Shown piece after piece: positions 24,156-32,387 of a stretch of DNA of 64,000 bases. The notes beneath the pieces are model-generated. The model saw only the letters and a program-made list of their open reading frames with translations, was not told the origin of the DNA and did no database searches. This DNA comes from Tabrizicola_A sp964393035 (GTDB lineage Bacteria; Pseudomonadota; Alphaproteobacteria; Rhodobacterales; Rhodobacteraceae): positions 1-64,000 of the forward strand of contig CAYMRX010000002.1 of assembly GCA_964393035.1 (NCBI GenBank), in the 5' to 3' direction. Made by a program: the position numbers and the translations under genes. Every line of letters starts with the position of its first letter. Position 1 is the first letter of the stretch.

Positions 24156-25322
24156 ATGTCCACCCCGCCCCAAAGCTCCGTCAAACCCACCGCCTGCATC
24201 GCTCTGGCCGATGGTTCGGTGTTCTACGGTCGCGGATTTGGCGCGGTGGGCGAGACGGTGGCAGAGCTGGTGTTCAACACGGCAATGACCGGGTATCAGG
24301 AAATCATGACCGACCCCAGCTATGCCGGGCAGGTCGTGACCTTCACCTTCCCGCATATCGGCAACACCGGCACCACGGATGAAGATGATGAAACCGCCGA
24401 TCCCGTCGCCGCCGGCATGGTGGTGAAATGGGACCCGACGGAGCCTTCGAACTGGCGCGCGACGCAGGATCTGGAAAGCTGGCTGGCCAAGAAGGGCCGC
24501 ATTGGCGTTGGCGGCATCGACACCCGCCGCCTGACCCGCGCCATCCGCCAGCAGGGCGCCCCGCATGTGGCGCTGGCCCATAGCCCGGATGGCAAGTTCG
24601 ATCTTGAGGCGCTGGTCGCACGCGCGCGGGCATGGAAGGGCCTTGTCGGGCTTGATCTGGCCAAGGATGTGTCCTGCACGCAATCCTATGTCTGGGACGA
24701 AATGCGTTGGGCCTGGCCCGAGGGTTATGCCCGCCGCACCGGCCCCGGCTTCAAGGTGGTCGCCGTCGATTACGGCGCCAAGCGCAATATCCTGCGCTGC
24801 CTTGCCTCGGTCGGCTGCGAGGTTGTCGTGCTGCCCGCCACCGCCACCGCGGACGAGGTCTTGGCCCACAATCCCGAAGGCGTGTTCCTGTCGAATGGCC
24901 CCGGTGATCCGGCCGCGACCGGCAGCTATGCCGTGCCGATGATCCAAGGCGTCTTGAAGGCCGATCTGCCGCTGTTCGGCATCTGCCTTGGCCACCAGAT
25001 GCTGGCGCTCGCATTGGGGGCAAAGACCCGCAAGATGAGCCACGGCCACCATGGCGCGAACCACCCGGTCAAGGATGTGACCACCGGCAAGGTGGAAATC
25101 ACCTCGATGAACCACGGCTTTACAGTGGATACGGCAACCCTGCCCGCTGGCGTGATCGAAACCCATGTCTCGCTGTTCGATGGCACCAATTGCGGCATCG
25201 CGGTGGAAGGCAAACCGATCTATTCGGTGCAGCACCACCCCGAGGCTTCGCCCGGCCCGCAGGACAGCTTCTATCTGTTCGAACGCTTTGCCGAGGCCAT
25301 GCGCGCCCGCCGCGCCGCCTGA
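24156..25322 (+). CDS. carA: Carbamoyl-phosphate synthase small subunit
   Basis: The glutaminase subunit, which supplies ammonia for carbamoyl phosphate in arginine and pyrimidine synthesis. The N-terminal CPSase domain (ACIALADGSVFYGRGFG, FNTAMTGYQEIMTDPSYAGQ) precedes a class I GATase domain with the nucleophile Cys in GICLGHQM and the His/Glu in QHHPEASPGP. ATG 24156 is chosen: AAGGGAG is upstream and it gives the expected N-terminus; the frame is open further upstream from 23949 but overlaps yqeY. Length 388. The large subunit carB is not in the window, so the pair is split, as is common. Confidence 0.96.
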   Translation: MSTPPQSSVKPTACIALADGSVFYGRGFGAVGETVAELVFNTAMTGYQEIMTDPSYAGQVVTFTFPHIGNTGTTDEDDETADPVAAGMVVKWDPTEPSNWRATQDLESWLAKKGRIGVGGIDTRRLTRAIRQQGAPHVALAHSPDGKFDLEALVARARAWKGLVGLDLAKDVSCTQSYVWDEMRWAWPEGYARRTGPGFKVVAVDYGAKRNILRCLASVGCEVVVLPATATADEVLAHNPEGVFLSNGPGDPAATGSYAVPMIQGVLKADLPLFGICLGHQMLALALGAKTRKMSHGHHGANHPVKDVTTGKVEITSMNHGFTVDTATLPAGVIETHVSLFDGTNCGIAVEGKPIYSVQHHPEASPGPQDSFYLFERFAEAMRARRAA

Positions 25323-25391
25323 ATTCCAAAGCAGCCTTAACGGCCCGTTAATCCTTTGGCGCGCAGGATGGCCTTGCGCAAAGGAGGGTTC

Positions 25392-27251
25392 ATGGCCAGC
25401 GTCATCGCCTTGCAGCCAAGGGGGCAAGACAGCGCCCCGGCCGCGCCGCCCTCGCGGGCGGAGGCTTTGGCGCAAGTCCTGCTGAGCGATGCGCAGGTGT
25501 CCCCCCATGCCATGGTCGAGGCGCTGCGCCTGCACCGCACACGCGGCGGGCGCTTTGCCGATCTCCTGCTGGCGCGCGGGCTGGTGGCCGAGAGCCCGCT
25601 GTATCAGGCCATGGCGCGGGTCTGGCAGGTCGGCCTGCTTGATACGGCCACCCTTCGCCCCGACGCCCGGCTGATCGACAGTTTTGGCGCGGTGAATTGC
25701 ATGGCGCTGCACCTCCTTCCCTGTCGGGTTCTGGGCGGCGGCACGCTGGTCGCCACCGCTCATCCCGAGGATTTCCACCGCCACCGCCACCAGTTGGAGG
25801 CCCTGTTCGGCCCGGTGATGATGACCTTGGCCCCCCGTGCCGCGATTGAGACGGCCCTTCTGGCCGCGCGCGGGGCGGGGCTGGCCCAACTGGCCGAAAC
25901 CCGCGTGGCCCTGCCCGACAGTTGCCGCAGTTACCGGGCCGATGCCTGCCGCCTGCCCGCGGCCGTTCTGGGGTTGATGCTGTTTCTGGCCGCAACCCTT
26001 TGGCCGGCGCAGGCCTTGTTGGGCCTGACGTTCTTTGCGCTGCTGTCGGGCATGGCCTTCACCGGGTTGAAGATGGCGGCCCTGTTTGGCGCCCTGCGCA
26101 AGCGGGCAGAGCCACCCGCCCCAACCATCGCGCGCCTGCCCATCGTATCGGTCATGGTCGCCCTTTACCGAGAGGCGAATATTGCGCCGCGCTTGGTCAA
26201 GCGTTTGGGAAAGCTTGATTATCCGCACGAGCTTTTGGACGTTCTGCTGGTCGTCGAGGCTGACGATCACCTGACCCGCGCAGCCCTTGACCGCGCCGAT
26301 CTGCCGGGATGGATGCGCCTTGTGGTGGTGCCTGATGGCACGGTGAAGACCAAACCCCGTGCGCTGAACTTTGCGCTGGACCAGTGTCGGGGCAGCATCG
26401 TGGGGGTCTATGACGCGGAAGATGCGCCTGAACCGGATCAGATTCGCAAGGTGGTGGGCCGCTTTCATGCCCGTGGCCCCGATCTGGCCTGCCTGCAAGG
26501 GCGGCTCGACTTTTACAACCCGCGCGTCAATTGGTTCTCGCGCTGTTTCACCATCGAATATGCCGCCTGGTTCCGCCTGCTTTTGCCGGGGATTGAACGG
26601 CTGGGGCTGGCCGTGCCCTTGGGCGGCACCACGCTGTTTTTCCGCCGCGCGGTGCTGGAAGATCTTGGCCGCTGGGATGCCCACAACGTGACCGAGGACG
26701 CCGATCTGGGCATGCGGATCGCCCGGCGCGGCTATCGGACGGAGCTTTTGGACACCACGACGTTTGAGGAGGCCAATTGCCGCCCCCGATCCTGGGTCAA
26801 GCAACGCTCACGCTGGATCAAGGGATTCATGATGACTTGGCTGACCCATATGCGCGACCCGGTCTTGCTGTGGCGCGAACTTGGGCCGCGCAAATTCCTG
26901 GGCTTTCAGCTTTTGCTGGCCGGATCGGTGCTGCATGCGCTCTTGGCACCGGTTTTATGGAGCTTTTGGCTGCTGGCTTTGGGCTTTGCCCATCCGGTGG
27001 AAAACATCCTGCCCGAGGGCGGTTTTATCCTGCTGATGCTCAGCTTTCTGGCGGTCGAGGCCAGCCTGATCGCCTTTGGCATCGCAGGGCTCGCGCGCAC
27101 CGGCCACAAGCTTTCACCGCTTTGGGTGCCGACGATGGTGCTCTACTACCCGCTTGCCACCCTTGCCGCCTACAAGGCCGCCTGGGAAATGCTGGTCCAG
27201 CCATTTTACTGGGACAAAACCCCGCATGGCGAATTTGACCTGATCGGTTAG
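25392..27251 (+). CDS. Membrane glycosyltransferase (GT2) with an N-terminal GspE-like domain
   Basis: 619 residues. Residues about 15-165 resemble the N-terminal domain of type II secretion ATPases (GRFADLLLARGLVAESPLYQAMARVWQVGLLDTATL). Two membrane helices follow (AAVLGLMLFLAATLWPAQALLGLTFFALLSG), then a GT2 core: LPIVSVMVALYREAN, VVEADDH, the DxD-type VYDAEDAPEPDQ, acceptor TEDADLG, and QRSRWIKGF. Two or more helices form the C-terminal membrane part. This resembles XagB-type enzymes that polymerise exopolysaccharide processively. AAGGAGG sits 4 nt before ATG 25392. Its substrate is not predictable. The stop overlaps the stop of the convergent gene. Confidence 0.85.
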   Translation: MASVIALQPRGQDSAPAAPPSRAEALAQVLLSDAQVSPHAMVEALRLHRTRGGRFADLLLARGLVAESPLYQAMARVWQVGLLDTATLRPDARLIDSFGAVNCMALHLLPCRVLGGGTLVATAHPEDFHRHRHQLEALFGPVMMTLAPRAAIETALLAARGAGLAQLAETRVALPDSCRSYRADACRLPAAVLGLMLFLAATLWPAQALLGLTFFALLSGMAFTGLKMAALFGALRKRAEPPAPTIARLPIVSVMVALYREANIAPRLVKRLGKLDYPHELLDVLLVVEADDHLTRAALDRADLPGWMRLVVVPDGTVKTKPRALNFALDQCRGSIVGVYDAEDAPEPDQIRKVVGRFHARGPDLACLQGRLDFYNPRVNWFSRCFTIEYAAWFRLLLPGIERLGLAVPLGGTTLFFRRAVLEDLGRWDAHNVTEDADLGMRIARRGYRTELLDTTTFEEANCRPRSWVKQRSRWIKGFMMTWLTHMRDPVLLWRELGPRKFLGFQLLLAGSVLHALLAPVLWSFWLLALGFAHPVENILPEGGFILLMLSFLAVEASLIAFGIAGLARTGHKLSPLWVPTMVLYYPLATLAAYKAAWEMLVQPFYWDKTPHGEFDLIG

Positions 27252-27883
27252 CGGGTTTTCAACTCGCCCGCATCCACCCGCAGCCGCGTCTCAAACGCCT
27301 TGGAAATATGGGATTTCAGCGCCTGATAGGCCGCCTCGCCATCATGGGCCTCAATCGCGGCAACGATCTGGTCATGTTCGGCCAAAGCCACCTCATCGCG
27401 CCCCTCGGCGGCGAAAGAGGTGGTCGCCATCAGCGCCATCGAGCGATGCACAAGGTCCAACTGCTGCACCAGAAAACGGTTGTGACTGGCCAGATGGATC
27501 AGCCGGTGGAACCGCTTGTTGGCGCGCGACAAGGCGCGGGGATCCCCGCCCAGAAGAGCACGATCATCCTCAACCATGCCGCGCAAGACGCGAATCTCCT
27601 CATCCGTGGCATGGCGCGCGGCCAGCCGCGCGGCCAGCCCCTCCAACTCGGTTCGCACGGTATAAAGTTCGGCCAGTTGATTGTGATCCAGCGAGGCCAC
27701 GATCAGGCTGCGACCGTCACGCGTCAGCATCCCTTGGGTTTCCAGCCGTTGCAGCGCCTCGCGCACGGGTGTGCGGCTGACGCCCAGACGTTCGGCGAGT
27801 TCCGATTCGACCAAACGATCGCCGGGTTTGAAATCCCCGCGTTCGATGGCCTCAAGGATCAGCGTATAGGCGTCTTTCTGCAC
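27248..27883 (-). CDS. GntR-family regulator (FCD type)
   Basis: A winged-helix DNA-binding domain (about residues 1-70; LVESELAERLGVSRTPVREALQRLETQGM) is followed by an all-helical FCD ligand domain with the metal-site residues (RANKRFHRLIHLASHNRFL, and EHDQIVAAIEAHDG). GTG 27883 is chosen because GGAGGG lies 6 nt upstream and it gives QKDAYTLILEAIERGDF as the start, matching the family. Length 211. It is divergent from the HAD gene and convergent with the glycosyltransferase gene. Its ligand and targets are unknown; acids such as glycolate or sugar acids are common for this family. Confidence 0.87.
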   Translation of the reverse strand: MQKDAYTLILEAIERGDFKPGDRLVESELAERLGVSRTPVREALQRLETQGMLTRDGRSLIVASLDHNQLAELYTVRTELEGLAARLAARHATDEEIRVLRGMVEDDRALLGGDPRALSRANKRFHRLIHLASHNRFLVQQLDLVHRSMALMATTSFAAEGRDEVALAEHDQIVAAIEAHDGEAAYQALKSHISKAFETRLRVDAGELKTR

Positions 27884-27980
27884 GGGCAGCCCTCCGGTTC
27901 CGGGGCGCGACACTAGCGGCTTTCGCGCCGCGATCAACCCGGCCAATGGACGCGTCTTGCGACAAAGGATAAAAGACCTC

Positions 27981-28628
27981 ATGACCAAACAGCACTTCCA
28001 CCACGTCTCCACCTGGGTCTTCGACCTCGACAACACGCTTTATCCCCCGCGTTACCGCCTGTTCGACCAGATCGAGGTGCGGATGACCGATTGGGTGATG
28101 CAGGCCCTGAAGATCAGCCGCGAGGAGGCGAACCACCTTCGGCAGCACTATTGGGACAGCTATGGCACCACGCTGGCCGGGCTGATGCGCGATCATGCCA
28201 TCGACCCGATCCCCTATCTGGCCGCCGTGCATGACATTGATTTCAGCCTGCTGCCCCGCGACCCGGAATTGGCCGCCCGCATCGCCGATCTGCCCGGCCG
28301 CCGGATTGTCTATACCAATGCCTCGGAACCCTATGCGGTGAAGGTGCTGGAGGCCCGCGGTCTGTCGGGGTTGTTCGATGCGATCTATGGCGTCGAGCAT
28401 GCGGGTTTTCACCCCAAACCCGACCGCGCCGCCTTTGAAATGGTCTTTGGGCTGGATGGGTTGGACCCGACCCGCGCGGCGATGTTCGAAGATGACATCC
28501 GTAATCTGAAGGTTCCCCATGCGATGGGGATGCGTACGGTGCATGTCGCTCCGGAGGCAGCCCCGCAGGATCATATCCACCATCACACCGATGATCTGGC
28601 CGCGTTCCTTGGCACCTTGACAAGATGA
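27981..28628 (+). CDS. HAD-superfamily pyrimidine 5'-nucleotidase-like hydrolase
   Basis: A cytoplasmic HAD phosphatase of 215 residues. Motif I is VFDLDNTLYPPR, motif II is VYTNASE, and motif III/IV is FHPKPDRAAFEM plus FEDDIRNLKVPHAMG. The FDLDNTLYP opening and length match the SDT1/pyrimidine 5'-nucleotidase group, which dephosphorylates UMP, CMP and modified pyrimidine nucleotides. ATG 27981 with AAAGGAT upstream is the chosen start. Upstream in the other direction lies the GntR regulator; the pair may or may not be functionally linked. Confidence 0.88.
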   Translation: MTKQHFHHVSTWVFDLDNTLYPPRYRLFDQIEVRMTDWVMQALKISREEANHLRQHYWDSYGTTLAGLMRDHAIDPIPYLAAVHDIDFSLLPRDPELAARIADLPGRRIVYTNASEPYAVKVLEARGLSGLFDAIYGVEHAGFHPKPDRAAFEMVFGLDGLDPTRAAMFEDDIRNLKVPHAMGMRTVHVAPEAAPQDHIHHHTDDLAAFLGTLTR

Positions 28629-28718
28629 CGCAGGCAAAAGCCCCACCTGCGGCAATCTGCGCGCTGTAACTTGCATCTGAAACGCACCATTTGAAGGGCA
28701 CCCAATCCGGAGTCTCAA

Positions 28719-28937
28719 ATGTCCGTTTCATCCACCAATGCCCGCCCGCTGCCCCTGATCGGCTGGATTGCCCGCGATATCGGCCGCGATGTGAACATGG
28801 TGTTCTACCTTCTGGCCATTGCGCTGACCGTTCTGGTTCTGGCCGTCAAAATCTGGGGGCCGGTGGCGCTGACCATGGCCGCGCTGCCGATGGTGCCGGT
28901 GATGTTCGCGTTTTTCATCTGGATTTCCCTGCCCTGA
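28719..28937 (+). CDS. Small membrane protein of unknown function
   Basis: 72 residues, with two hydrophobic segments (VFYLLAIALTVLVLAVKIWG and LTMAALPMVPVMFAFFIWISL) after a polar N-terminus. GGAG precedes the ATG. No family recognised. It is followed 69 nt later by the potassium channel gene, and shares no obvious operon with it. Confidence 0.6.
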   Translation: MSVSSTNARPLPLIGWIARDIGRDVNMVFYLLAIALTVLVLAVKIWGPVALTMAALPMVPVMFAFFIWISLP

Positions 28938-29006
28938 GCGCGCAAAGCGGGGGGCCGAAAGGAATTCCCTCTTTTGGCGCCCGCGCCCTGCCGCTACCAA
29001 TGAGGC

Positions 29007-29780
29007 ATGAGCCAATCCTTGCGTCAGACCATTCGCGATCTTTACGAAGGCCCCAGCGCGCGGTCGGATCGCTTCCGCTATGGGTTGATGAGCTTTGATC
29101 TCATGACGGTCGGCTATCTGGTGGCCACCTCCTTCATTACCCGTGGCACGCATACCGAAAACATCGACACACTCATCGGCGCGCTGATTCTGATCGAGGT
29201 GGTGCTGCGATACTGGTCCTCGTCTAACCTGAAACGCGATGTCTTCAGCTTTTGGGCGCTGGTTGATCTGTCCGTCGTCGCCTCGCTCTTGGCGCCGATC
29301 TGGGGTGAGGGGCTGGCCTTCCTGCGGGTCTTGCGGATCTTCCGCATCCTGCATTCGCGCGAAACACTGGTGCAATTGCGCGCCGACTTCCCGCGCTTTC
29401 GCCAGAATGAAACCACCATCCGGGCCGCGATCAATCTGGCGATCTTCATCTTTGTCATGACCGCGCTGGTCTATGAAACGCAGATCGGCCGCAACGACAA
29501 GATCGAGAACTATGTGGATGCGATGTATTTCACCGTCACCACCCTGTCGACCACGGGCTATGGCGATATCACGCTGGTCGGACATAGCGGCAAGCTTTTG
29601 GCCGTTGTCATCATGGTTTTCGGCATTTCGCTGTTCTTGCGGCTGGTGCAGGTGATCCTGCGCCCGTCGAAAGCGGAGTTTCCCTGCCCGACCTGCGGCT
29701 TGCGCCGTCATGACCATGACGCCGTGCATTGCAAAGCCTGCGGCAGGGTGCTGAACATTCCCGACGACGGGCTGGATTGA
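29007..29780 (+). CDS. Potassium channel (Kv-like) with a C-terminal zinc ribbon
   Basis: 257 residues. Four hydrophobic segments precede the pore, with an S4-like helix (FLRVLRIFRILHSRE, Arg every third residue at 107, 110 and 113). The selectivity filter is STTGYGD (TTGYGD at 182-187), followed by a final helix. The last ~40 residues contain two paired Cys motifs, CPTCG and CKACG, separated by HDHDAVH. That is a rubredoxin-like zinc-binding ribbon not normally part of Kv channels. Potassium selectivity is well supported by the filter; voltage gating and the role of the ribbon (redox or zinc sensing) are inference. Confidence 0.85.
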   Translation: MSQSLRQTIRDLYEGPSARSDRFRYGLMSFDLMTVGYLVATSFITRGTHTENIDTLIGALILIEVVLRYWSSSNLKRDVFSFWALVDLSVVASLLAPIWGEGLAFLRVLRIFRILHSRETLVQLRADFPRFRQNETTIRAAINLAIFIFVMTALVYETQIGRNDKIENYVDAMYFTVTTLSTTGYGDITLVGHSGKLLAVVIMVFGISLFLRLVQVILRPSKAEFPCPTCGLRRHDHDAVHCKACGRVLNIPDDGLD

Positions 29781-29822
29781 GCCTGTCCTGCCTCCTTACC
29801 GCCCTGTCCCAAGCCGGGGCCT

Positions 29823-29907
29823 CCGGCGGGAGTATTTCAAAAGGCGCAAGACCGATGCGCGCGGGCTGATGGATTTGCGCCTTTGCAAATACTCATCTTT
29901 ACGCCGG
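29823..29907. repeat. Inverted pair of REP-like GAGTATTT elements
   Basis: GAGTATTTCAAAAGGCGCAA on the plus strand near 29830 is mirrored on the minus strand near 29894 by GAGTATTTGCAAAGGCGCAA (ends near 29871). The two arms are about 24 nt each, separated by about 17 nt, and can fold into a long hairpin. The right copy covers the 3' end and stop codon of the GNAT gene. It lies between convergent genes and may double as a terminator. Confidence 0.65.
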
Positions 29908-30354
29908 CGGCAGCGGGTCGAGCCGCAGGTCATAGGTGGCCCATTTGGTCTTTTCCGCCAGCCGGTCATAAAGCGCACGGGCGCGGTAATTGTCCTCGGC
30001 GGTGATCCAGCGAATGACGGTCCAGCCCTGCTTGCGGCCTTCCTCGGCGATGGCGGCAATCAGCGCATCGGCCGCGCCCGAACCGCGCGCGCTGGGGTCA
30101 ACGAACAGATCATCCAGAAAGCCGCCGGTCGAGGCTGACAGCGGGCGGGCAAACGGGCGGAAATGGGCAAGGCCAATCAGGCGGCCCTGATCCTCGGCAA
30201 CGAAACCACGCGTCTGTTGGGCGGGATCGTGAAGCCAGCCCCAGACGGTTGCCCGCATCTCAGGGGTTTGCGCGACCTTGTAAAAAGCGGCGTAACCGGC
30301 ATAGAGCCGCTCCCATTCGGGGCGGTCGGCGGCGACAGGGGGGCGGATCAGCAT
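29899..30354 (-). CDS. GNAT-family N-acetyltransferase
   Basis: 151 residues with the GNAT fold: MLIRPPVAADRPEWERLYAGY at the N-terminus, central beta-bulge strand LIGLAHFRPF, and the acetyl-CoA loop FVDPSARGSGAADALIAAIAEEG (R/Q-x-x-G-x-G/A). ATG 30354 is used; longer frames upstream give poor N-termini. Its acceptor substrate is unknown. It lies convergent with the channel gene, and its stop codon lies inside the repeat element, showing that the element extends into coding DNA. Confidence 0.85.
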   Translation of the reverse strand: MLIRPPVAADRPEWERLYAGYAAFYKVAQTPEMRATVWGWLHDPAQQTRGFVAEDQGRLIGLAHFRPFARPLSASTGGFLDDLFVDPSARGSGAADALIAAIAEEGRKQGWTVIRWITAEDNYRARALYDRLAEKTKWATYDLRLDPLPPA

Positions 30355-30447
30355 TGGCGACGTCCTTTTTGCCGCACTCTGCCCTTGCGCAGGCAGGCGG
30401 GCCAGTGCCAGTTTCGACGGGGTCATAGGACCATCCGGGGGCGCCTC

Positions 30448-31302
30448 ATGCGGCTGTTGTCGTTCAATATGCAATACGGGCTTGGCGCCGATGGGGTTTA
30501 TGATCTGACCCGCGCGGCGCAGGTGATCGCAGGGGCCGATATTGCCTGCCTGCAAGAGGTGGATCGGCATTGGTCACGCACCGGGTTCGACGACCAGCCG
30601 GCGCGTTTGCAGGCCCTGCTGCCCGACCGCTTCACGGTTTACGGCCCCGGCTTTGACATGGACGCCTCGACCGTCACGGCGGGCAGGGTCACCAACCGCC
30701 GCCGCCAATTCGGCCCGATGATCGTCTCGCGCTGGCCGGTGTTGTGGAGCCGCCTGCACCTGTTGCCGCTCATGCCGATGATCGACCCGATCAACACCCA
30801 AACCTGTGCCTTGGAGGCCTGCATCGCGGCGCCCTCCGGCCCGTTGCGGGTTGTCTCGGTGCATCTGGCGCATGTGGGCGTTGGCGAAAGGCTGGCGCAG
30901 ATCGCGGCGCTGCAAGCAGCGCTCTGTCCGGTCGGTCCGTGGTCGGGCACCGATGACGAGCCCGCCCGCAATTGGACCGAGGGTCAGGCAGAGCCCCCCT
31001 GCCCGGCCGAAATGATCTGGATGGGTGACTTCAATTCCGAACCCGGCAGCGCGGAATATCAGGCGATCGTGGGGGCGGTGCCTTACCACCCCGGCGCGCG
31101 TTACCGCGGGGCGCTGGTGGATGCCGCGGCCGGTCTGGGTCTGTACAGCCATGAAAAGGTGATCTCCGGCACGCGCCGTTTGCGGCAGCTTGACCATATC
31201 TTTGTCGATGCCGGTTTTGCCCCCCGCTTGGGGCGCGTCTGGGCCGACACCTCTTGCCCCGCCTCGGATCACTTTCCGCTTTGGGCCGATTTGGCGCTTT
31301 AG
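30448..31302 (+). CDS. Endonuclease/exonuclease/phosphatase-family hydrolase
   Basis: An EEP-fold enzyme of 284 residues with MRLLSFNMQYG, catalytic Glu in ACLQEVDRHW, VVSVHLAHVG, metal Asn/Asp in WMGDFNSEPGS, and the C-terminal DHIFVD and SDHFPLWADL (Asp-His pair). These are the metal and nucleophile-activating residues of the family, which includes exonuclease III, sphingomyelinases and inositol-phosphatases. The start ATG 30448 gives the classical MRLLSFN opening. Substrate is uncertain; a phosphodiester such as a phospholipid head group or nucleic acid is possible. It is followed by the kinase/aminotransferase pair, but the link is not evident. Confidence 0.83.
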   Translation: MRLLSFNMQYGLGADGVYDLTRAAQVIAGADIACLQEVDRHWSRTGFDDQPARLQALLPDRFTVYGPGFDMDASTVTAGRVTNRRRQFGPMIVSRWPVLWSRLHLLPLMPMIDPINTQTCALEACIAAPSGPLRVVSVHLAHVGVGERLAQIAALQAALCPVGPWSGTDDEPARNWTEGQAEPPCPAEMIWMGDFNSEPGSAEYQAIVGAVPYHPGARYRGALVDAAAGLGLYSHEKVISGTRRLRQLDHIFVDAGFAPRLGRVWADTSCPASDHFPLWADLAL

Positions 31303-31370
31303 ACGGGCGTGACAGTGTGGCCAACCGACGCCGGGTTGACTTGGCCCCCCTCCTTGGGGCTGATGGCGCC

Positions 31371-32384
31371 ATGACTATGACCGGTGATCTTCTATCCTCG
31401 CACCCGCCTGAGCTGTCCGACACGCAGGGGGCCGCCCTTCTGGCCCAGCATTACCGGCTGTCGGGGGAGGTGAAGCGGCTGACGTCAGAACGCGATCTGA
31501 ACCTGCGGCTGGACGATGGCGCGCGGCGCTATGTGGTAAAGTTCGCCAATCGGGCCGAACCGCGCGCGGTGACCGATTTTCAGACCGCTGCCCTGTTGCA
31601 TCTGGAGGGCAAGGGCCTGCCCGTGCCGCAGGTGATCCGCACCACCACAGGCGCAACCGAGATTGAAACGCCGCATGGGCTGTTGCGGGTTCTGACCTAT
31701 CTGGACGGCATGCCTTTGCACATGGCCCCGCATACGCGCGCCCAGCGTGCGGGCATGGGGGTGATGGCCGCGCGGATTTCTCTTGGATTGCAAGGCTTTG
31801 ACCATCCGGGCGCGGATCATGTCCTGCAATGGGATATCAAGCAGGCCAGCGCCCTGCGCCCGCTTTTGCCGCATGTGCCAGAGGAGCTGCGCGCGCTTTG
31901 CACCGCAACCTTGGATCATTTTGACCGCCATGTGCAGCCCCGGCTTGCCGATTGCCGCTGGCAGGTGGTGCATAACGATCTGAACCCCCATAATGTTCTG
32001 GTGGATGAGACGGACCCAGACCGCATCTCGGGTGTGCTGGATTTCGGCGACATGGTGCGCACGCCTTTGGTTTGCGATCTGGGGGTGGCGGCGGCCTATC
32101 AGATTGATCCGCAGGCGCCTATGGAAAGCCTTGTCGATTTTGTCACTGCCTATCACCGGACCCTGCCGCTGACCGGGTTGGAGCTGTCTTTGGTTCCAGA
32201 CCTGACCGCCGCGCGGATGCTGACGACGCTGTGCATCACCTCGTGGCGGGCGGCAAAATACCCCGAGAACGCCCCCTATATCCTGCGGAATTTCCCCTCT
32301 GCCCGTGCGGGGCTTGTGGCGCTGGCCAGCCTGCCTCGCGATGATGTGAACCGGGCCTTGGCCCGCGCCTGCCCGATGGAGTGA
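31371..32384 (+). CDS. APH-family small-molecule kinase (hydroxylysine kinase-like)
   Basis: 337 residues in the aminoglycoside/choline-kinase fold. The N-lobe has DLNLRLDDGARRYVVKFANR with the ATP-binding Lys. The C-lobe has the Brenner motif VVHNDLNPHNVLVDE (Asp-x-x-x-x-Asn), the DFG-equivalent VLDFGDMVRTPLVCDLG, and a helix bundle. It lies 3 nt before a class-III PLP enzyme gene. In vertebrates, an APH-family hydroxylysine kinase works with a class-III PLP phospholyase, and bacteria carry fusions of the two families, so I predict this kinase phosphorylates an amino alcohol or hydroxylated amino acid. ATG 31371 is likely; upstream frames are not protein-like. Confidence 0.8.
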   Translation: MTMTGDLLSSHPPELSDTQGAALLAQHYRLSGEVKRLTSERDLNLRLDDGARRYVVKFANRAEPRAVTDFQTAALLHLEGKGLPVPQVIRTTTGATEIETPHGLLRVLTYLDGMPLHMAPHTRAQRAGMGVMAARISLGLQGFDHPGADHVLQWDIKQASALRPLLPHVPEELRALCTATLDHFDRHVQPRLADCRWQVVHNDLNPHNVLVDETDPDRISGVLDFGDMVRTPLVCDLGVAAAYQIDPQAPMESLVDFVTAYHRTLPLTGLELSLVPDLTAARMLTTLCITSWRAAKYPENAPYILRNFPSARAGLVALASLPRDDVNRALARACPME

Positions 32385-32387
32385 CCG

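Noticed and set aside
23976..26804. A 942-codon open frame on the minus strand opposite carA and the glycosyltransferase gene
   Set aside because: No recognisable domain; both opposing genes have catalytic motifs, ribosome sites and normal lengths.
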